From assembly GCA_024762755.1 (NCBI GenBank), contig JANTGX010000137.1, forward strand, positions 1 through 6,075: a stretch of 6,075 nt of DNA, given 5' to 3'. Made by a program: the position numbers and the translations under genes. Under the pieces are notes generated by a model. That model saw only the letters and a program-made list of their open reading frames with translations. It was not told where the DNA came from and did no database searches. Position 1 is the stretch's first letter, and every line of letters starts with the position of its first letter. The DNA comes from Gammaproteobacteria bacterium (GTDB lineage: Bacteria; Pseudomonadota; Gammaproteobacteria; SZUA-152). Positions 1 through 5,994 of this stretch are shown in pieces.

Positions 1-828
1 TCCCTGCAGGAGGCACCGGCCGAGGTCTATCTCGAGGGGGTGCGCCGCTGTCAGCGATACATCGTCGACGGCGACGTGTTTCAGGTAAACCTGTCGCGCG
101 CCTGGCGTGGTGAACTGAGCCAGGACATCCCCGCGGCAGCCGTCTACCGGCGCCTGCGCCGGCACAACCCCGCGCCCTTTGCCGCCCTCGTGCGGCACGG
201 CGAGGCGAGTATCGTCAGCTCCTCCCCCGAGCGCCTGGTGCGCGTGCGCGGCCAGCGGGTGGAGACCCGGCCCATCGCCGGTACCCGGCCCCGCGCCGCC
301 ACCGCCGAGGCCGACCACCGTCTGCAGCAGGAGCTACTGGCCCACCCCAAGGAGCGTGCCGAACACATCATGCTCATCGACCTGGAGCGCAACGACCTCG
401 GCCGCCTGTGCACGCCCGGCAGCGTGGCGGTGGACGAGCTGATGGGGTTGGAGAGCTACGCCCACGTGCATCACATCGTCTCCAACGTGAGTGGAGAACT
501 GCGCCCGGGCACCACCCCGGGGGCGGTGATCCGTGCCGTGTTTCCCGGCGGCACCATCACCGGCTGCCCCAAGGTTCGCTGCATGGAGATCATCGCCGAG
601 CTGGAGGGCGAGGGCCGCGGCGCCTACACCGGCTCCCTCGGCTATCTCAATCACGACGGCGACATGGATCTGAACATCCTCATCCGCACCATCGTGCATG
701 CGGGGCGGCAGCTGAGCCTACGCGCCGGAGCCGGCATCGTCGCCGACTCCCGACCCGCGGACGAACTCGACGAGACCCGCGCCAAGGCCCGCGGTCTGTT
801 GCTGGCCCTAGGAGTCTGTCGGATTTAG
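1..828 (+). CDS. pabB: Aminodeoxychorismate synthase component I (PabB), 5' end outside window
   Basis: PabB, with the glutaminase PabA, converts chorismate to 4-amino-4-deoxychorismate, the first committed step of 4-aminobenzoate (folate) synthesis in the cytosol. The frame is open from base 1, so 275 residues of the chorismate-binding domain are visible and the N-terminal part lies upstream. Family motifs in order are GDVFQVNLS, SSSPERL, RPIAGTRPR, a DLERNDLGR block (379-405), FPGGTITGCPK (541-573), YTGSLGY, and GAGIVADS (727-750) followed by ETRAKARGLL. TITG and YTGSLGY favour PabB over the related TrpE, as does pabC next door. The motif position that is Lys in E. coli PabB (PIKGT) is Ala here (codon 277-279), as in TrpE. 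The last codons (GVCRI, then TAG at 826-828) lie inside a palindromic insertion, so the native C-terminus appears altered. A TrpE assignment is possible but less likely. Confidence 0.93.
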   Translation, partial: SLQEAPAEVYLEGVRRCQRYIVDGDVFQVNLSRAWRGELSQDIPAAAVYRRLRRHNPAPFAALVRHGEASIVSSSPERLVRVRGQRVETRPIAGTRPRAATAEADHRLQQELLAHPKERAEHIMLIDLERNDLGRLCTPGSVAVDELMGLESYAHVHHIVSNVSGELRPGTTPGAVIRAVFPGGTITGCPKVRCMEIIAELEGEGRGAYTGSLGYLNHDGDMDLNILIRTIVHAGRQLSLRAGAGIVADSRPADELDETRAKARGLLLALGVCRI

Positions 829-829
829 G
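807..829 (+). repeat. Left terminal inverted repeat of the palindromic element
   Basis: This 23-bp arm begins CCTAGGAGTCTG and ends TTTAGG. It pairs with the reverse complement of 954-976 with mismatches only at 813 (A against C) and 823 (A against G). It contains the pabB stop codon, TAG at 826-828. If CTAG is a target duplication, the true element end is base 812. Confidence 0.85.
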
Positions 830-953
830 GCTGATCTGCTGCAGAAAATCCATTTCGGCCAGCTTTTCCGGTCCTTTTCGTTGAATAGCTACGCCTATTC
901 GCCTCAAACGGTCGAAAAATCTGATCCAAAATGGCTTCTCATCGCGACGATCG

Positions 954-976
954 CCTAAACCCGACAGACGCCTAGG
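954..976 (-). repeat. Right terminal inverted repeat of the palindromic element
   Basis: This arm starts CCTAAACCCG and ends GACGCCTAGG on the + strand. It is the inverted partner of 807-829, with 21 of 23 positions matching and no gap. It runs directly into the small hairpin at 974-990. Confidence 0.85.
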
Positions 977-990
977 CCTCGATGAGGCCT
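974..990. other. Perfect 7-bp stem hairpin after the insertion element
   Basis: AGGCCTC (974-980) and GAGGCCT (984-990) are perfect inverted repeats around a 3-nt GAT loop. No T-run follows, so it is not a standard Rho-independent terminator. In the inferred pre-insertion sequence this hairpin would have formed the last codons and stop of pabB. Confidence 0.4.
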
Positions 991-1045
991 GAGCACGGCC
1001 GGGGCCGCTGCGGGCGTGATATCCTGTGCCGCTCGCATGGCAGCC

Positions 1046-1873
1046 ATGAATTCCGTGACCCGCATCCTCATCAACGGCATTGAAACCACCCAGCTCGGCG
1101 CCCTCGACCGCGGTCTGCAATACGGCGACGGTCTGTTCGAGACCCTGCGCGTGCGTGACGGCCGACCCCGCCACTGGGCGGCCCACCGTCAGCGCCTGGG
1201 CGAGGGTTGCGCCCGTCTGCGCCTGCCGGACGCGGTCATGGAACCTCTCGCCGAGGAGGCGCGTCTACTCTCCCGGGGCGTTGCCGAGGGGGTCTTGAAG
1301 ATCGTCATCACCCGCGGCGAGGGAGGGCGTGGTTACGCCCCGCCCGTGGCGCCGCGGCCGACCCGCCTGCTGGCCCTGTTTCCACCACCGGATTACTCAC
1401 CCAGCCATGCCCGCGACGGTGTCGTCGTGCGCCTCTGCCAGACCCGGCTCGGCCACCACCCGGCGCTTGCCGGCATCAAACACCTGAACCGGCTGGAGCA
1501 GGTGCTGGCGCGGGCCGAGTGGCACGACCCATACATCGCCGAGGGCCTGATGCTGGATCACGAGGACAACGTCATCGAAGGCACCATGAGTAATCTGTTT
1601 CTGCTGCGCGACGGGCAGCTGTCGACGCCCGAGCTGTCGCGCGCCGGGGTGGCCGGGGTGACCCGGGCGCGCGTACTGCGCCTGGCGCCGTCCCTGGGCG
1701 TGACGGTGGTCGAGCGCGTCATCCCACGCGGCGAGCTGGCCGAGGCCGACGAGCTGTTCCTCACCAACAGCATCATCGGCCTGTGGCCGGTGCGCCACTG
1801 TGCCGGGCGTGACTACACACCAGGGCCGTTCAGCGCCCGCCTGGCCACCGCCCTGGAGGCCGAGCATGACTAG
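1046..1873 (+). CDS. pabC: Aminodeoxychorismate lyase (PabC)
   Basis: PabC is a PLP enzyme of the fold-type IV (branched-chain aminotransferase-like) family. It splits 4-amino-4-deoxychorismate into 4-aminobenzoate and pyruvate, completing the reaction begun by PabB. From the ATG at 1046 it has 275 residues, close to the 269 of E. coli. Visible motifs are ILING near the N-terminus (residues 7-11), DRGLQYGDGLFET (21-33), TRGEGGRGY (89-97), and AGIKHLNRLEQ with PLP lysine K145 (codon 1478-1480). A conserved glutamate lies in IEGTMSNLFL (E178). The start is uncertain: ATG 1037 (three residues longer) and GTG 1016 are in frame, and none has a clear Shine-Dalgarno sequence. I prefer 1046 because it best fits the family N-terminus. 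A weak extended -10-like TGATATCCT lies at 1017-1025 without a -35. The gene ends by overlapping mltG by 8 nt. Confidence 0.95.
   Translation: MNSVTRILINGIETTQLGALDRGLQYGDGLFETLRVRDGRPRHWAAHRQRLGEGCARLRLPDAVMEPLAEEARLLSRGVAEGVLKIVITRGEGGRGYAPPVAPRPTRLLALFPPPDYSPSHARDGVVVRLCQTRLGHHPALAGIKHLNRLEQVLARAEWHDPYIAEGLMLDHEDNVIEGTMSNLFLLRDGQLSTPELSRAGVAGVTRARVLRLAPSLGVTVVERVIPRGELAEADELFLTNSIIGLWPVRHCAGRDYTPGPFSARLATALEAEHD
1855..1859 (+). promoter_or_regulatory. Strong Shine-Dalgarno for mltG inside pabC
   Basis: GGAGG lies 6 nt before the ATG at 1866, inside the last codons of pabC. This fixes the mltG start and indicates coupled translation with pabC. Confidence 0.7.
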
Positions 1874-2918
1874 CCGCCTGAGCAAGTCTCTCGCGCTGCT
1901 GGCGCTGCTCGGCACCCTGTTCGCCGCCTGGCTGTGGATCGGCTATCAGGGCTTCGTCGACACCCCCCTCGACTTCGGCGAGACCGGCATGCGCTACGAA
2001 CTCAAACCGGGCACCACGCTGACCCGTCTGGCGCGTGACCTGCAAGACCGCGGCATCGTCGAGCAACCCCGTTACCTCATCTGGCTGGCACGCCTGGAGG
2101 GCCTGGACAGCCGGATCAAGGCGGGCGAGTACCACTTCGACAACGGCATCACGCCACGCCGGCTGCTGCAACAGCTGGTCAATGGCGAGACCCTGCAATA
2201 CGCCATCACCATCGTCGAGGGCTGGAATTTCCGTCAGCTGATGGACGCCGTGCACAGCAACGAATATCTCCTGCATACCCTGTCCGACTACAGCGATGAC
2301 GAGATCATGGCCAAGCTCGGCCACCCCGGCGAGCATCCCGAGGGACGCTTCCTGCCCGACACCTATCACTTCCCGCGCATGACCACCGATGTCGATTTCC
2401 TGCGTCGTGCCTACGCCGCCATGGAACAACTGCTGAAGACGGAGTGGCCGGCCCGCTCGCCGGAGTTGGCGGTGAAGACCCCCTACGAGGCCCTCATCCT
2501 GGCCTCCATCGTGGAGAAGGAGACGGCCCTACCCAGTGAGCGCCGGCAGATCGCCGGGGTGTTCAACCGACGCCTGCAGAAGCGCATGCGCCTGCAGACC
2601 GACCCCACGGTGATCTACGGCCTCGGCCGCAGCTTCGACGGCAACATCCGGCGCCGCGACCTGCGTCGTGACACCCCCTACAACACCTATCTGCACAAGG
2701 GCCTGCCGCCTACGCCCATCGCCATGCCAGGGCGCGATGCGGTGCTCGCCGCCCTGCACCCGGCAGACGGTGACGAGCTCTATTTCGTCGCCCGTGGAGA
2801 CGGCAGCCATGCCTTCTCCGCCACCCTGAAGGCACACAACCGGGCGGTGGTGGAGTATCAACTGGGCGGGCGCGTCAAGGCCTTCTCCTCGCTGCCATCG
2901 GGAAAACTGGACAAATGA
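1866..2918 (+). CDS. mltG: Endolytic peptidoglycan transglycosylase MltG (YceG family)
   Basis: MltG is an inner-membrane endolytic murein transglycosylase that cuts nascent glycan strands and is thought to set their final length. The start at 1866 is chosen because GGAGG lies 6 nt upstream and the protein then opens with a short basic stretch followed by one hydrophobic segment (about residues 8-27). This is typical of a signal anchor with the rest in the periplasm. A LysM-like region (PGTTLTRLARDL and following) precedes the YceG catalytic domain. The catalytic domain shows LASIVEKET with the expected catalytic Glu at about E217, LQTDPTVIYG (243-252), YNTY (272-275) and GLPPTPIAMPG (279-289). 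At 350 residues it is close to the 340 of E. coli. It shares 8 nt with pabC, so the two are almost certainly cotranscribed. Confidence 0.96.
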   Translation: MTSRLSKSLALLALLGTLFAAWLWIGYQGFVDTPLDFGETGMRYELKPGTTLTRLARDLQDRGIVEQPRYLIWLARLEGLDSRIKAGEYHFDNGITPRRLLQQLVNGETLQYAITIVEGWNFRQLMDAVHSNEYLLHTLSDYSDDEIMAKLGHPGEHPEGRFLPDTYHFPRMTTDVDFLRRAYAAMEQLLKTEWPARSPELAVKTPYEALILASIVEKETALPSERRQIAGVFNRRLQKRMRLQTDPTVIYGLGRSFDGNIRRRDLRRDTPYNTYLHKGLPPTPIAMPGRDAVLAALHPADGDELYFVARGDGSHAFSATLKAHNRAVVEYQLGGRVKAFSSLPSGKLDK

Positions 2919-3000
2919 CCCCCTCACCACAGCGGCACACAGGACGCGCGAAGCGGCCCGCCGTCCCGGTGGCGCAGCCAGCCTCCCGCGGGCGTCGGCA

Positions 3001-3645
3001 ATGAGCCGGGGCCTGTTCATCACCCTCGAAGGTGGCGAGGGCGCCGGCAAGAGCACCCAGCTCGACTACATTCGCCGGCGCATCGAGGCCGCCGGCATCC
3101 CCCTGCACGTCACCCGCGAGCCGGGCGGTACGCCCTTGGCCGAGCAGATCCGCGACCTGCTGCTGGAGCGGTGCGAAGAGGCCATGGCTGCGGACACCGA
3201 ATTGCTGCTCATGTTCGCCGCCCGCGCCCAGCACCTGGCGGTGCTCATCCGCCCGGCCCTGGCCCGCGGCGAGTGGGTGCTGTGCGATCGATTCACCGAT
3301 GCCACCTACGCCTATCAGGGCGGGGGCCGCGGCATCGAGCCGGCGCGCATCGCGGTGCTGGAGGATTGGGTGCAGGGCGACCTGCGCCCCGACCTCACCC
3401 TGTTGCTGGACGTGCCGGTGGCGGTGGGCATGGCGCGTGTCGGCCAACGCGGCGAGTTGGATCGCTTCGAGCGTGAGCAGCGGGACTTCTTCGAACGCGT
3501 GCGCGCGGCCTACCTGGCGCGGGCGGCGGCCGAGCCCGAGCGCTTTCGCATCATCGACGCCGCCGAGGACGTCGCCGGCGTCCAGCGCCAGATCGATGCC
3601 GTGCTCACCCCCCTCCTGGCGCGCTACGGAGCCACGTCCCCATGA
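3001..3645 (+). CDS. tmk: Thymidylate kinase
   Basis: Thymidylate kinase phosphorylates dTMP to dTDP with ATP in the cytosol and is essential for dTTP supply. The 214-residue protein has a P-loop GGEGAGKST (11-19, K17), TREPGGTP (38-45), DRF (96-98), YQGGGRG (105-111) and a LID region with basic residues (RVGQRGELDRFE, 146-157). These basic LID residues resemble the E. coli-type enzyme. The ATG at 3001 is the first usable start: the frame is open back to a TGA at 2827-2829, but no ATG, GTG or TTG codon occurs in between. No clear Shine-Dalgarno is visible. It follows mltG after an 82-nt gap with no obvious terminator. It overlaps holB by 4 nt (ATGA), so translation of the two is probably coupled. 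Confidence 0.97.
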   Translation: MSRGLFITLEGGEGAGKSTQLDYIRRRIEAAGIPLHVTREPGGTPLAEQIRDLLLERCEEAMAADTELLLMFAARAQHLAVLIRPALARGEWVLCDRFTDATYAYQGGGRGIEPARIAVLEDWVQGDLRPDLTLLLDVPVAVGMARVGQRGELDRFEREQRDFFERVRAAYLARAAAEPERFRIIDAAEDVAGVQRQIDAVLTPLLARYGATSP

Positions 3646-4628
3646 ACCCGCTGCTGCCCTGGCAGGCCGACGCGTGGGCGGCCCTGATGGCGCGGGCGCG
3701 GGCCGATCGCCTGCCCCATGCCCTGTTGTTCAGCGGCCTGGCTGGCATCGGCAAGGGCGAGTTTGCGCGCCGCCTGGCCGCGGGCCTGCTGTGCGAGTCG
3801 CCCGCGGCGGATGGCGGCCCCTGCGGCCGATGCCACGCCTGCGGCATGCTGGCGGTGGGTAGTCATCCCGACTTTCGCGAGATCGCCCCGGAGGAGGCGG
3901 GCAAGGCCATCGCGGTGGATGTCATCCGTGGGGTGAACGAGTTTTTCACCCTCACCAGTCAGTACGGTGGTCGCCAGGTGGTCATCATTCACCCCGCCGA
4001 GGCCATGAACCGCAATGCCGCCAACAGCCTGCTCAAGACCCTCGAGGAGCCCACCCCCGGCGCCCTCCTGATCCTGCTCAGCAGCCGCCCCTCGCAGCTC
4101 TTGCCCACCATTCGCTCGCGCTGCCAACGGATCGACTTCCCCCTGCCGCCGGCCACCAGCGCCGCCGCCTGGCTGGCTGAGCAGCTGCCCGCAGAGGCCG
4201 ACACAGGGGCCCTGCTGGCCCTGGCCGAGGGCGCCCCGCTGGCGGCCCTGGAATTGCACCAGGAGGGGGGGCTGGCCACCCGCGCGGCCCTCATGCAGGC
4301 CTGGGCAGGACTGCTCCAGGGGCAGGCCGAACCCACCGCCGTGGCCGCCGAATGGCAGCGCTGGGGCCTGACCCGGAGCCTGCCCTGGCTGATGAGTTGG
4401 GTGGCCGATCTGATCCGCCTCAAGTCGGCCGTGGGTGACGCCGCTATTAGCAACAGGGATTTGGCGGGGCAATTGCAAAAGCTTGCCGAGCGGGTAGACT
4501 TGCGGGCGCTGTATCTGTTTCTGGATCAGCTCACGGAATACCGCCGCCAGGCCGGCAGCAATCTCAATGAATTGCTGGCGCTGGAAGATCTGATGATCGC
4601 CTGGCGACGCTGCGCGCGACGTCCCTGA
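3642..4628 (+). CDS. holB: DNA polymerase III subunit delta' (clamp loader)
   Basis: Delta' is the rigid AAA+ subunit of the clamp loader that places the beta clamp on primed DNA. The 328-residue protein compares with 334 in E. coli. It shows a P-loop region GLAGIGKG (32-39) in which Gly replaces the usual Thr/Ser after the lysine. This fits a subunit that does not hydrolyse ATP. A zinc module is formed by C51, C61, C64 and C67. The core motifs LLKTLEEP (130-137) and SRC (159-161) follow; the latter carries the conserved arginine that acts in trans on a neighbouring ATPase site. The C-terminal third is the helical collar domain. The ATG overlaps the tmk stop, and GGAG (3628-3631) lies 10 nt upstream. 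DnaX shares some motifs, but the size, P-loop change and context favour HolB. Confidence 0.95.
   Translation: MNPLLPWQADAWAALMARARADRLPHALLFSGLAGIGKGEFARRLAAGLLCESPAADGGPCGRCHACGMLAVGSHPDFREIAPEEAGKAIAVDVIRGVNEFFTLTSQYGGRQVVIIHPAEAMNRNAANSLLKTLEEPTPGALLILLSSRPSQLLPTIRSRCQRIDFPLPPATSAAAWLAEQLPAEADTGALLALAEGAPLAALELHQEGGLATRAALMQAWAGLLQGQAEPTAVAAEWQRWGLTRSLPWLMSWVADLIRLKSAVGDAAISNRDLAGQLQKLAERVDLRALYLFLDQLTEYRRQAGSNLNELLALEDLMIAWRRCARRP
4473..4500 (+). promoter_or_regulatory. Weak sigma70-like promoter in the 3' end of holB
   Basis: TTGCAA (4473-4478) and TAGACT (4495-4500) are separated by 16 bp. Each matches the consensus at 4 of 6 positions. They lie in a short stretch (about 4441-4480) less GC-rich than the rest of holB. 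If real, transcription from here would reach pilZ about 260 nt downstream. The match is weak and may be chance. Confidence 0.2.
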
Positions 4629-4761
4629 GCCGGGCCACGGATCCGCCTCTGCCGGATACGGCGGCCGGCCACAGGGCGCTGGCCCATGCGAACGAGCCGG
4701 GGGTCGATGTGGAACATCCACGCCCTGGCCAGACAAACCCTTTCGAGGTCGACAAGCGAAC

Positions 4762-5109
4762 ATGACAGGTTTCCGACAAGGCGGCATTCTCTCCCTGGCC
4801 ATCAAGGACAAGAGTTCCTTGTACGCGGCCTATATGCCCTTCGTGAAAAATGGCGGCCTGTTCATCCCCACCAACAAACAATACAAGCTCGGTGACGAGG
4901 TCTTCATGCTGCTCACCCTGATGGAGGAGACGGAGAAGCTGCCGGTGGCGGGCAAGATCGTCTGGATCACCCCGGCCGGTGCCGAGGGTGCCCGGGTCGC
5001 CGGGGTCGGTGTGCAGTTCAGCGAGCAGGACAACGGCGCCACCCGCAACAAGATCGAGGGCTACCTGGGCGGTGCCTTGAAGTCGGAGCGGCTGACCCAT
5101 ACCATGTAG
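4762..5109 (+). CDS. pilZ: Type IV pilus assembly protein PilZ
   Basis: This 115-residue single-domain protein closely resembles the founding PilZ of Pseudomonas, needed for type IV pilus biogenesis. Key stretches are GGILSLAIKDKSSLYAAYMP (7-26), NGGLFIPT, YKLGDEVFMLL, GKIVWITP, GVGVQF and a C-terminal ALKSERLTHTM. It lacks the RxxxR and (D/N)xSxxG motifs by which canonical PilZ domains bind cyclic di-GMP. This is usual for true PilZ proteins, which are thought to work through protein partners. The ATG at 4762 is the only sensible start. GAGG at 4745-4748 is 13 nt upstream, too far to be a strong Shine-Dalgarno. The holB-pilZ-tatD order is the same as in pseudomonads and xanthomonads. A 133-nt gap separates it from holB. 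Two hairpins follow its stop. Confidence 0.96.
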   Translation: MTGFRQGGILSLAIKDKSSLYAAYMPFVKNGGLFIPTNKQYKLGDEVFMLLTLMEETEKLPVAGKIVWITPAGAEGARVAGVGVQFSEQDNGATRNKIEGYLGGALKSERLTHTM

Positions 5110-5132
5110 TCGTCTCCCGCTCGCGGGACGAC
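5109..5132 (+). other. Hairpin overlapping the pilZ stop
   Basis: GTCG (5109-5112) pairs with CGAC (5129-5132), and TCCCG (5115-5119) pairs with CGGGA (5124-5128). The loop is CTCG, with a 2-nt bulge (5113-5114) on the left side. It starts at the last base of the pilZ TAG. It lies just before the terminator hairpin and may protect the 3' end of the upstream transcript. Confidence 0.4.
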
Positions 5133-5140
5133 CCAGCCAG

Positions 5141-5169
5141 CGCCGCCTCCGGGCGGCGTCTTCGTTTCT
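5141..5169 (+). terminator. Rho-independent terminator after pilZ
   Basis: CGCCGCC (5141-5147) and GGCGGCG (5152-5158) form a perfect 7-bp GC stem with a C(TCCG)G loop of the stable UNCG type. A T-rich tail, TCTTCGTTTCT (5159-5169), follows. It lies between pilZ and the tatD-family gene and would end, at least in part, transcription of the upstream operon. Confidence 0.7.
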
Positions 5170-5185
5170 CCGCCGGACACCTGCC

Positions 5186-5986
5186 ATGACCTTTCTCGTC
5201 GACTCCCACTGCCATCTCGACCGCCTCGATCTCAGCCCCTGGGAGGGCCGCCTCGAGGGCGCCCTGTCCGCCGCCGCTGAGCAGGGCGTGGGCTTCTTTC
5301 TCAATGTCGCCATCGACCTGGAGCACTTCCCGCCGCTGTTGCAGATGGCGCGGGACGATGCGCGTATCGCCGTCTCCGTGGGCGTGCACCCCAACGAGAC
5401 GGAGGGCGAGGACCCCAGTGTCGAACGCCTCGTCGAACTGGCGGACGACGATCAGGTGGTGGCCATCGGCGAGACGGGGCTGGACTATTACCGCAGCAGT
5501 GAGGACGACGGGGGACTGGACTGGCAGCGCGACCGCTTCCGCCGCCACATCCAGGCGGCAAAACAGACGGGCAAGCCCCTCATCATCCACATGCGCGAGG
5601 CCAGCGACGACACCCTGCGCATCCTGCGCGAAGAGGGTGCCGATGAGGTGGGCGGTGTGATGCACTGCTTCGTCGAAGACTGGGCGGTGGCCCAGCGCGC
5701 CCTGGATCTCGACTTCGACATCTCCTTTTCCGGCATCGTCACCTTCAAATCGGCCAAGGCCTTGCAGGAGGTGGCGCGCCGGCTGCCCGCCGAGCGCATG
5801 TTGGTGGAGACCGATTCGCCCTACCTGGCACCCGTGCCCTATCGCGGCAAACCCAACTACCCGGCCTACGTGCGCCAGGTGGCCGAGTGTGTGGCCGCCT
5901 TGCGCGATGTGCCCTGGGAGGCCATCGCCGAGGTCACCACGGAAAACTTCTTTCGCCGTTTCGCCAGTGCCCGAATGCCGGCCTGA
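5186..5986 (+). CDS. ycfH: TatD-family metal-dependent hydrolase (YcfH-like)
   Basis: TatD-family proteins are TIM-barrel, metal-dependent hydrolases. E. coli TatD itself is a DNase, while the cellular role of the YcfH branch is less clear. The 266-residue protein matches the usual size of about 265. Metal ligands and motifs are SHCHLD with H8 and H10, GVHPNE (H68), GETGLDYY (E96), IIHMR (H135), MHCF (H160) and ETDSPYLAP (D210), with RGKPNYP (220-226) after it. The linkage to holB and pilZ points to the ycfH orthologue rather than tatD beside the tatABC genes. The ATG at 5186 gives the standard N-terminus; no strong Shine-Dalgarno is visible. It lies just after a terminator, so it depends on readthrough or its own promoter. 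Its stop lies in a 12-bp palindrome shared with a convergent gene. Confidence 0.95.
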   Translation: MTFLVDSHCHLDRLDLSPWEGRLEGALSAAAEQGVGFFLNVAIDLEHFPPLLQMARDDARIAVSVGVHPNETEGEDPSVERLVELADDDQVVAIGETGLDYYRSSEDDGGLDWQRDRFRRHIQAAKQTGKPLIIHMREASDDTLRILREEGADEVGGVMHCFVEDWAVAQRALDLDFDISFSGIVTFKSAKALQEVARRLPAERMLVETDSPYLAPVPYRGKPNYPAYVRQVAECVAALRDVPWEAIAEVTTENFFRRFASARMPA

Positions 5987-5994
5987 GGCCTCAG
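5983..5994. other. Perfect 12-bp palindrome holding two convergent stop codons
   Basis: CTGAGGCCTCAG is a perfect palindrome. Its left half contains the + strand TGA of the tatD-family gene (5984-5986). Its right half contains the TGA of the minus-strand gene (read from 5993 to 5991). It has no loop or T-run, so it is unlikely to terminate transcription by itself. Confidence 0.4.

Larger units (their letters stand above)
807..976. mobile_element. MITE-like palindromic insertion element
   Basis: This 170-bp block is visibly more AT-rich than the genes around it and is symmetrical about 891.5. Its outer 23-bp arms (807-829 and 954-976) are inverted repeats matching at 21 of 23 positions. A subterminal pair, CCATTTCGG (850-858) and CCAAAATGG (926-934), is also inverted. 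The exact centre is a GAATAG/CTATTC hairpin with a 6-nt loop (883-900). The ends carry CTAG (808-811 and 972-975), a possible 4-bp target duplication, which would leave a 160-bp core (812-971). There is no transposase, so it would be a non-autonomous element moved in trans. YTAR-type targets are known for some IS5-family elements, but I cannot assign a family. A REP-like or extragenic palindrome family is the alternative. It sits across the pabB 3' end and occupies most of the gap before pabC. Confidence 0.75.

Noticed and set aside
408..884. A 158-residue + strand frame running from pabB into the element.
   Set aside because: It is a frame-shifted shadow of pabB, rich in Arg, His and Gly, with its tail from the palindromic element.
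1017..1025. Extended -10 (TGATATCCT) as a pabC promoter.
   Set aside because: No -35-like hexamer lies at the right distance, and a single short match in a 217-nt gap is not enough to call.
1016..1045. GTG at 1016 as the pabC start.
   Set aside because: It would add ten residues not typical of the family before the ILING region and has no Shine-Dalgarno. ATG 1046 or 1037 fits better.
680..1186. A 168-residue minus-strand frame crossing the insertion element.
   Set aside because: It overlaps the 3' end of pabB and the 5' end of pabC, and its middle is just translated element sequence. Repeat copies of this kind often create spurious small proteins.
2919..3000. The 82-nt gap between mltG and tmk as a possible promoter or small gene.
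   Set aside because: I see no promoter match, hairpin terminator, Shine-Dalgarno or start codon giving a credible short gene.
3032..3862. A 276-residue + strand frame across tmk and holB.
   Set aside because: It is out of frame with two well-supported genes and composed mainly of Ala, Arg, Ser, Pro and Cys, a GC-driven shadow.
4629..4761. Short inverted repeats (for example GGCCA with TGGCC) in the holB-pilZ gap.
   Set aside because: Five-base stems with long loops are expected by chance in sequence this rich in G and C, and no T-run follows.
3624..4811. A 395-residue open frame on the minus strand, longer than holB itself.
   Set aside because: It is antisense to holB, which has clear family motifs. 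It reads as low-complexity Gly/Ala/Arg/Gln-rich sequence with no recognisable domain, as is common opposite GC-rich genes.
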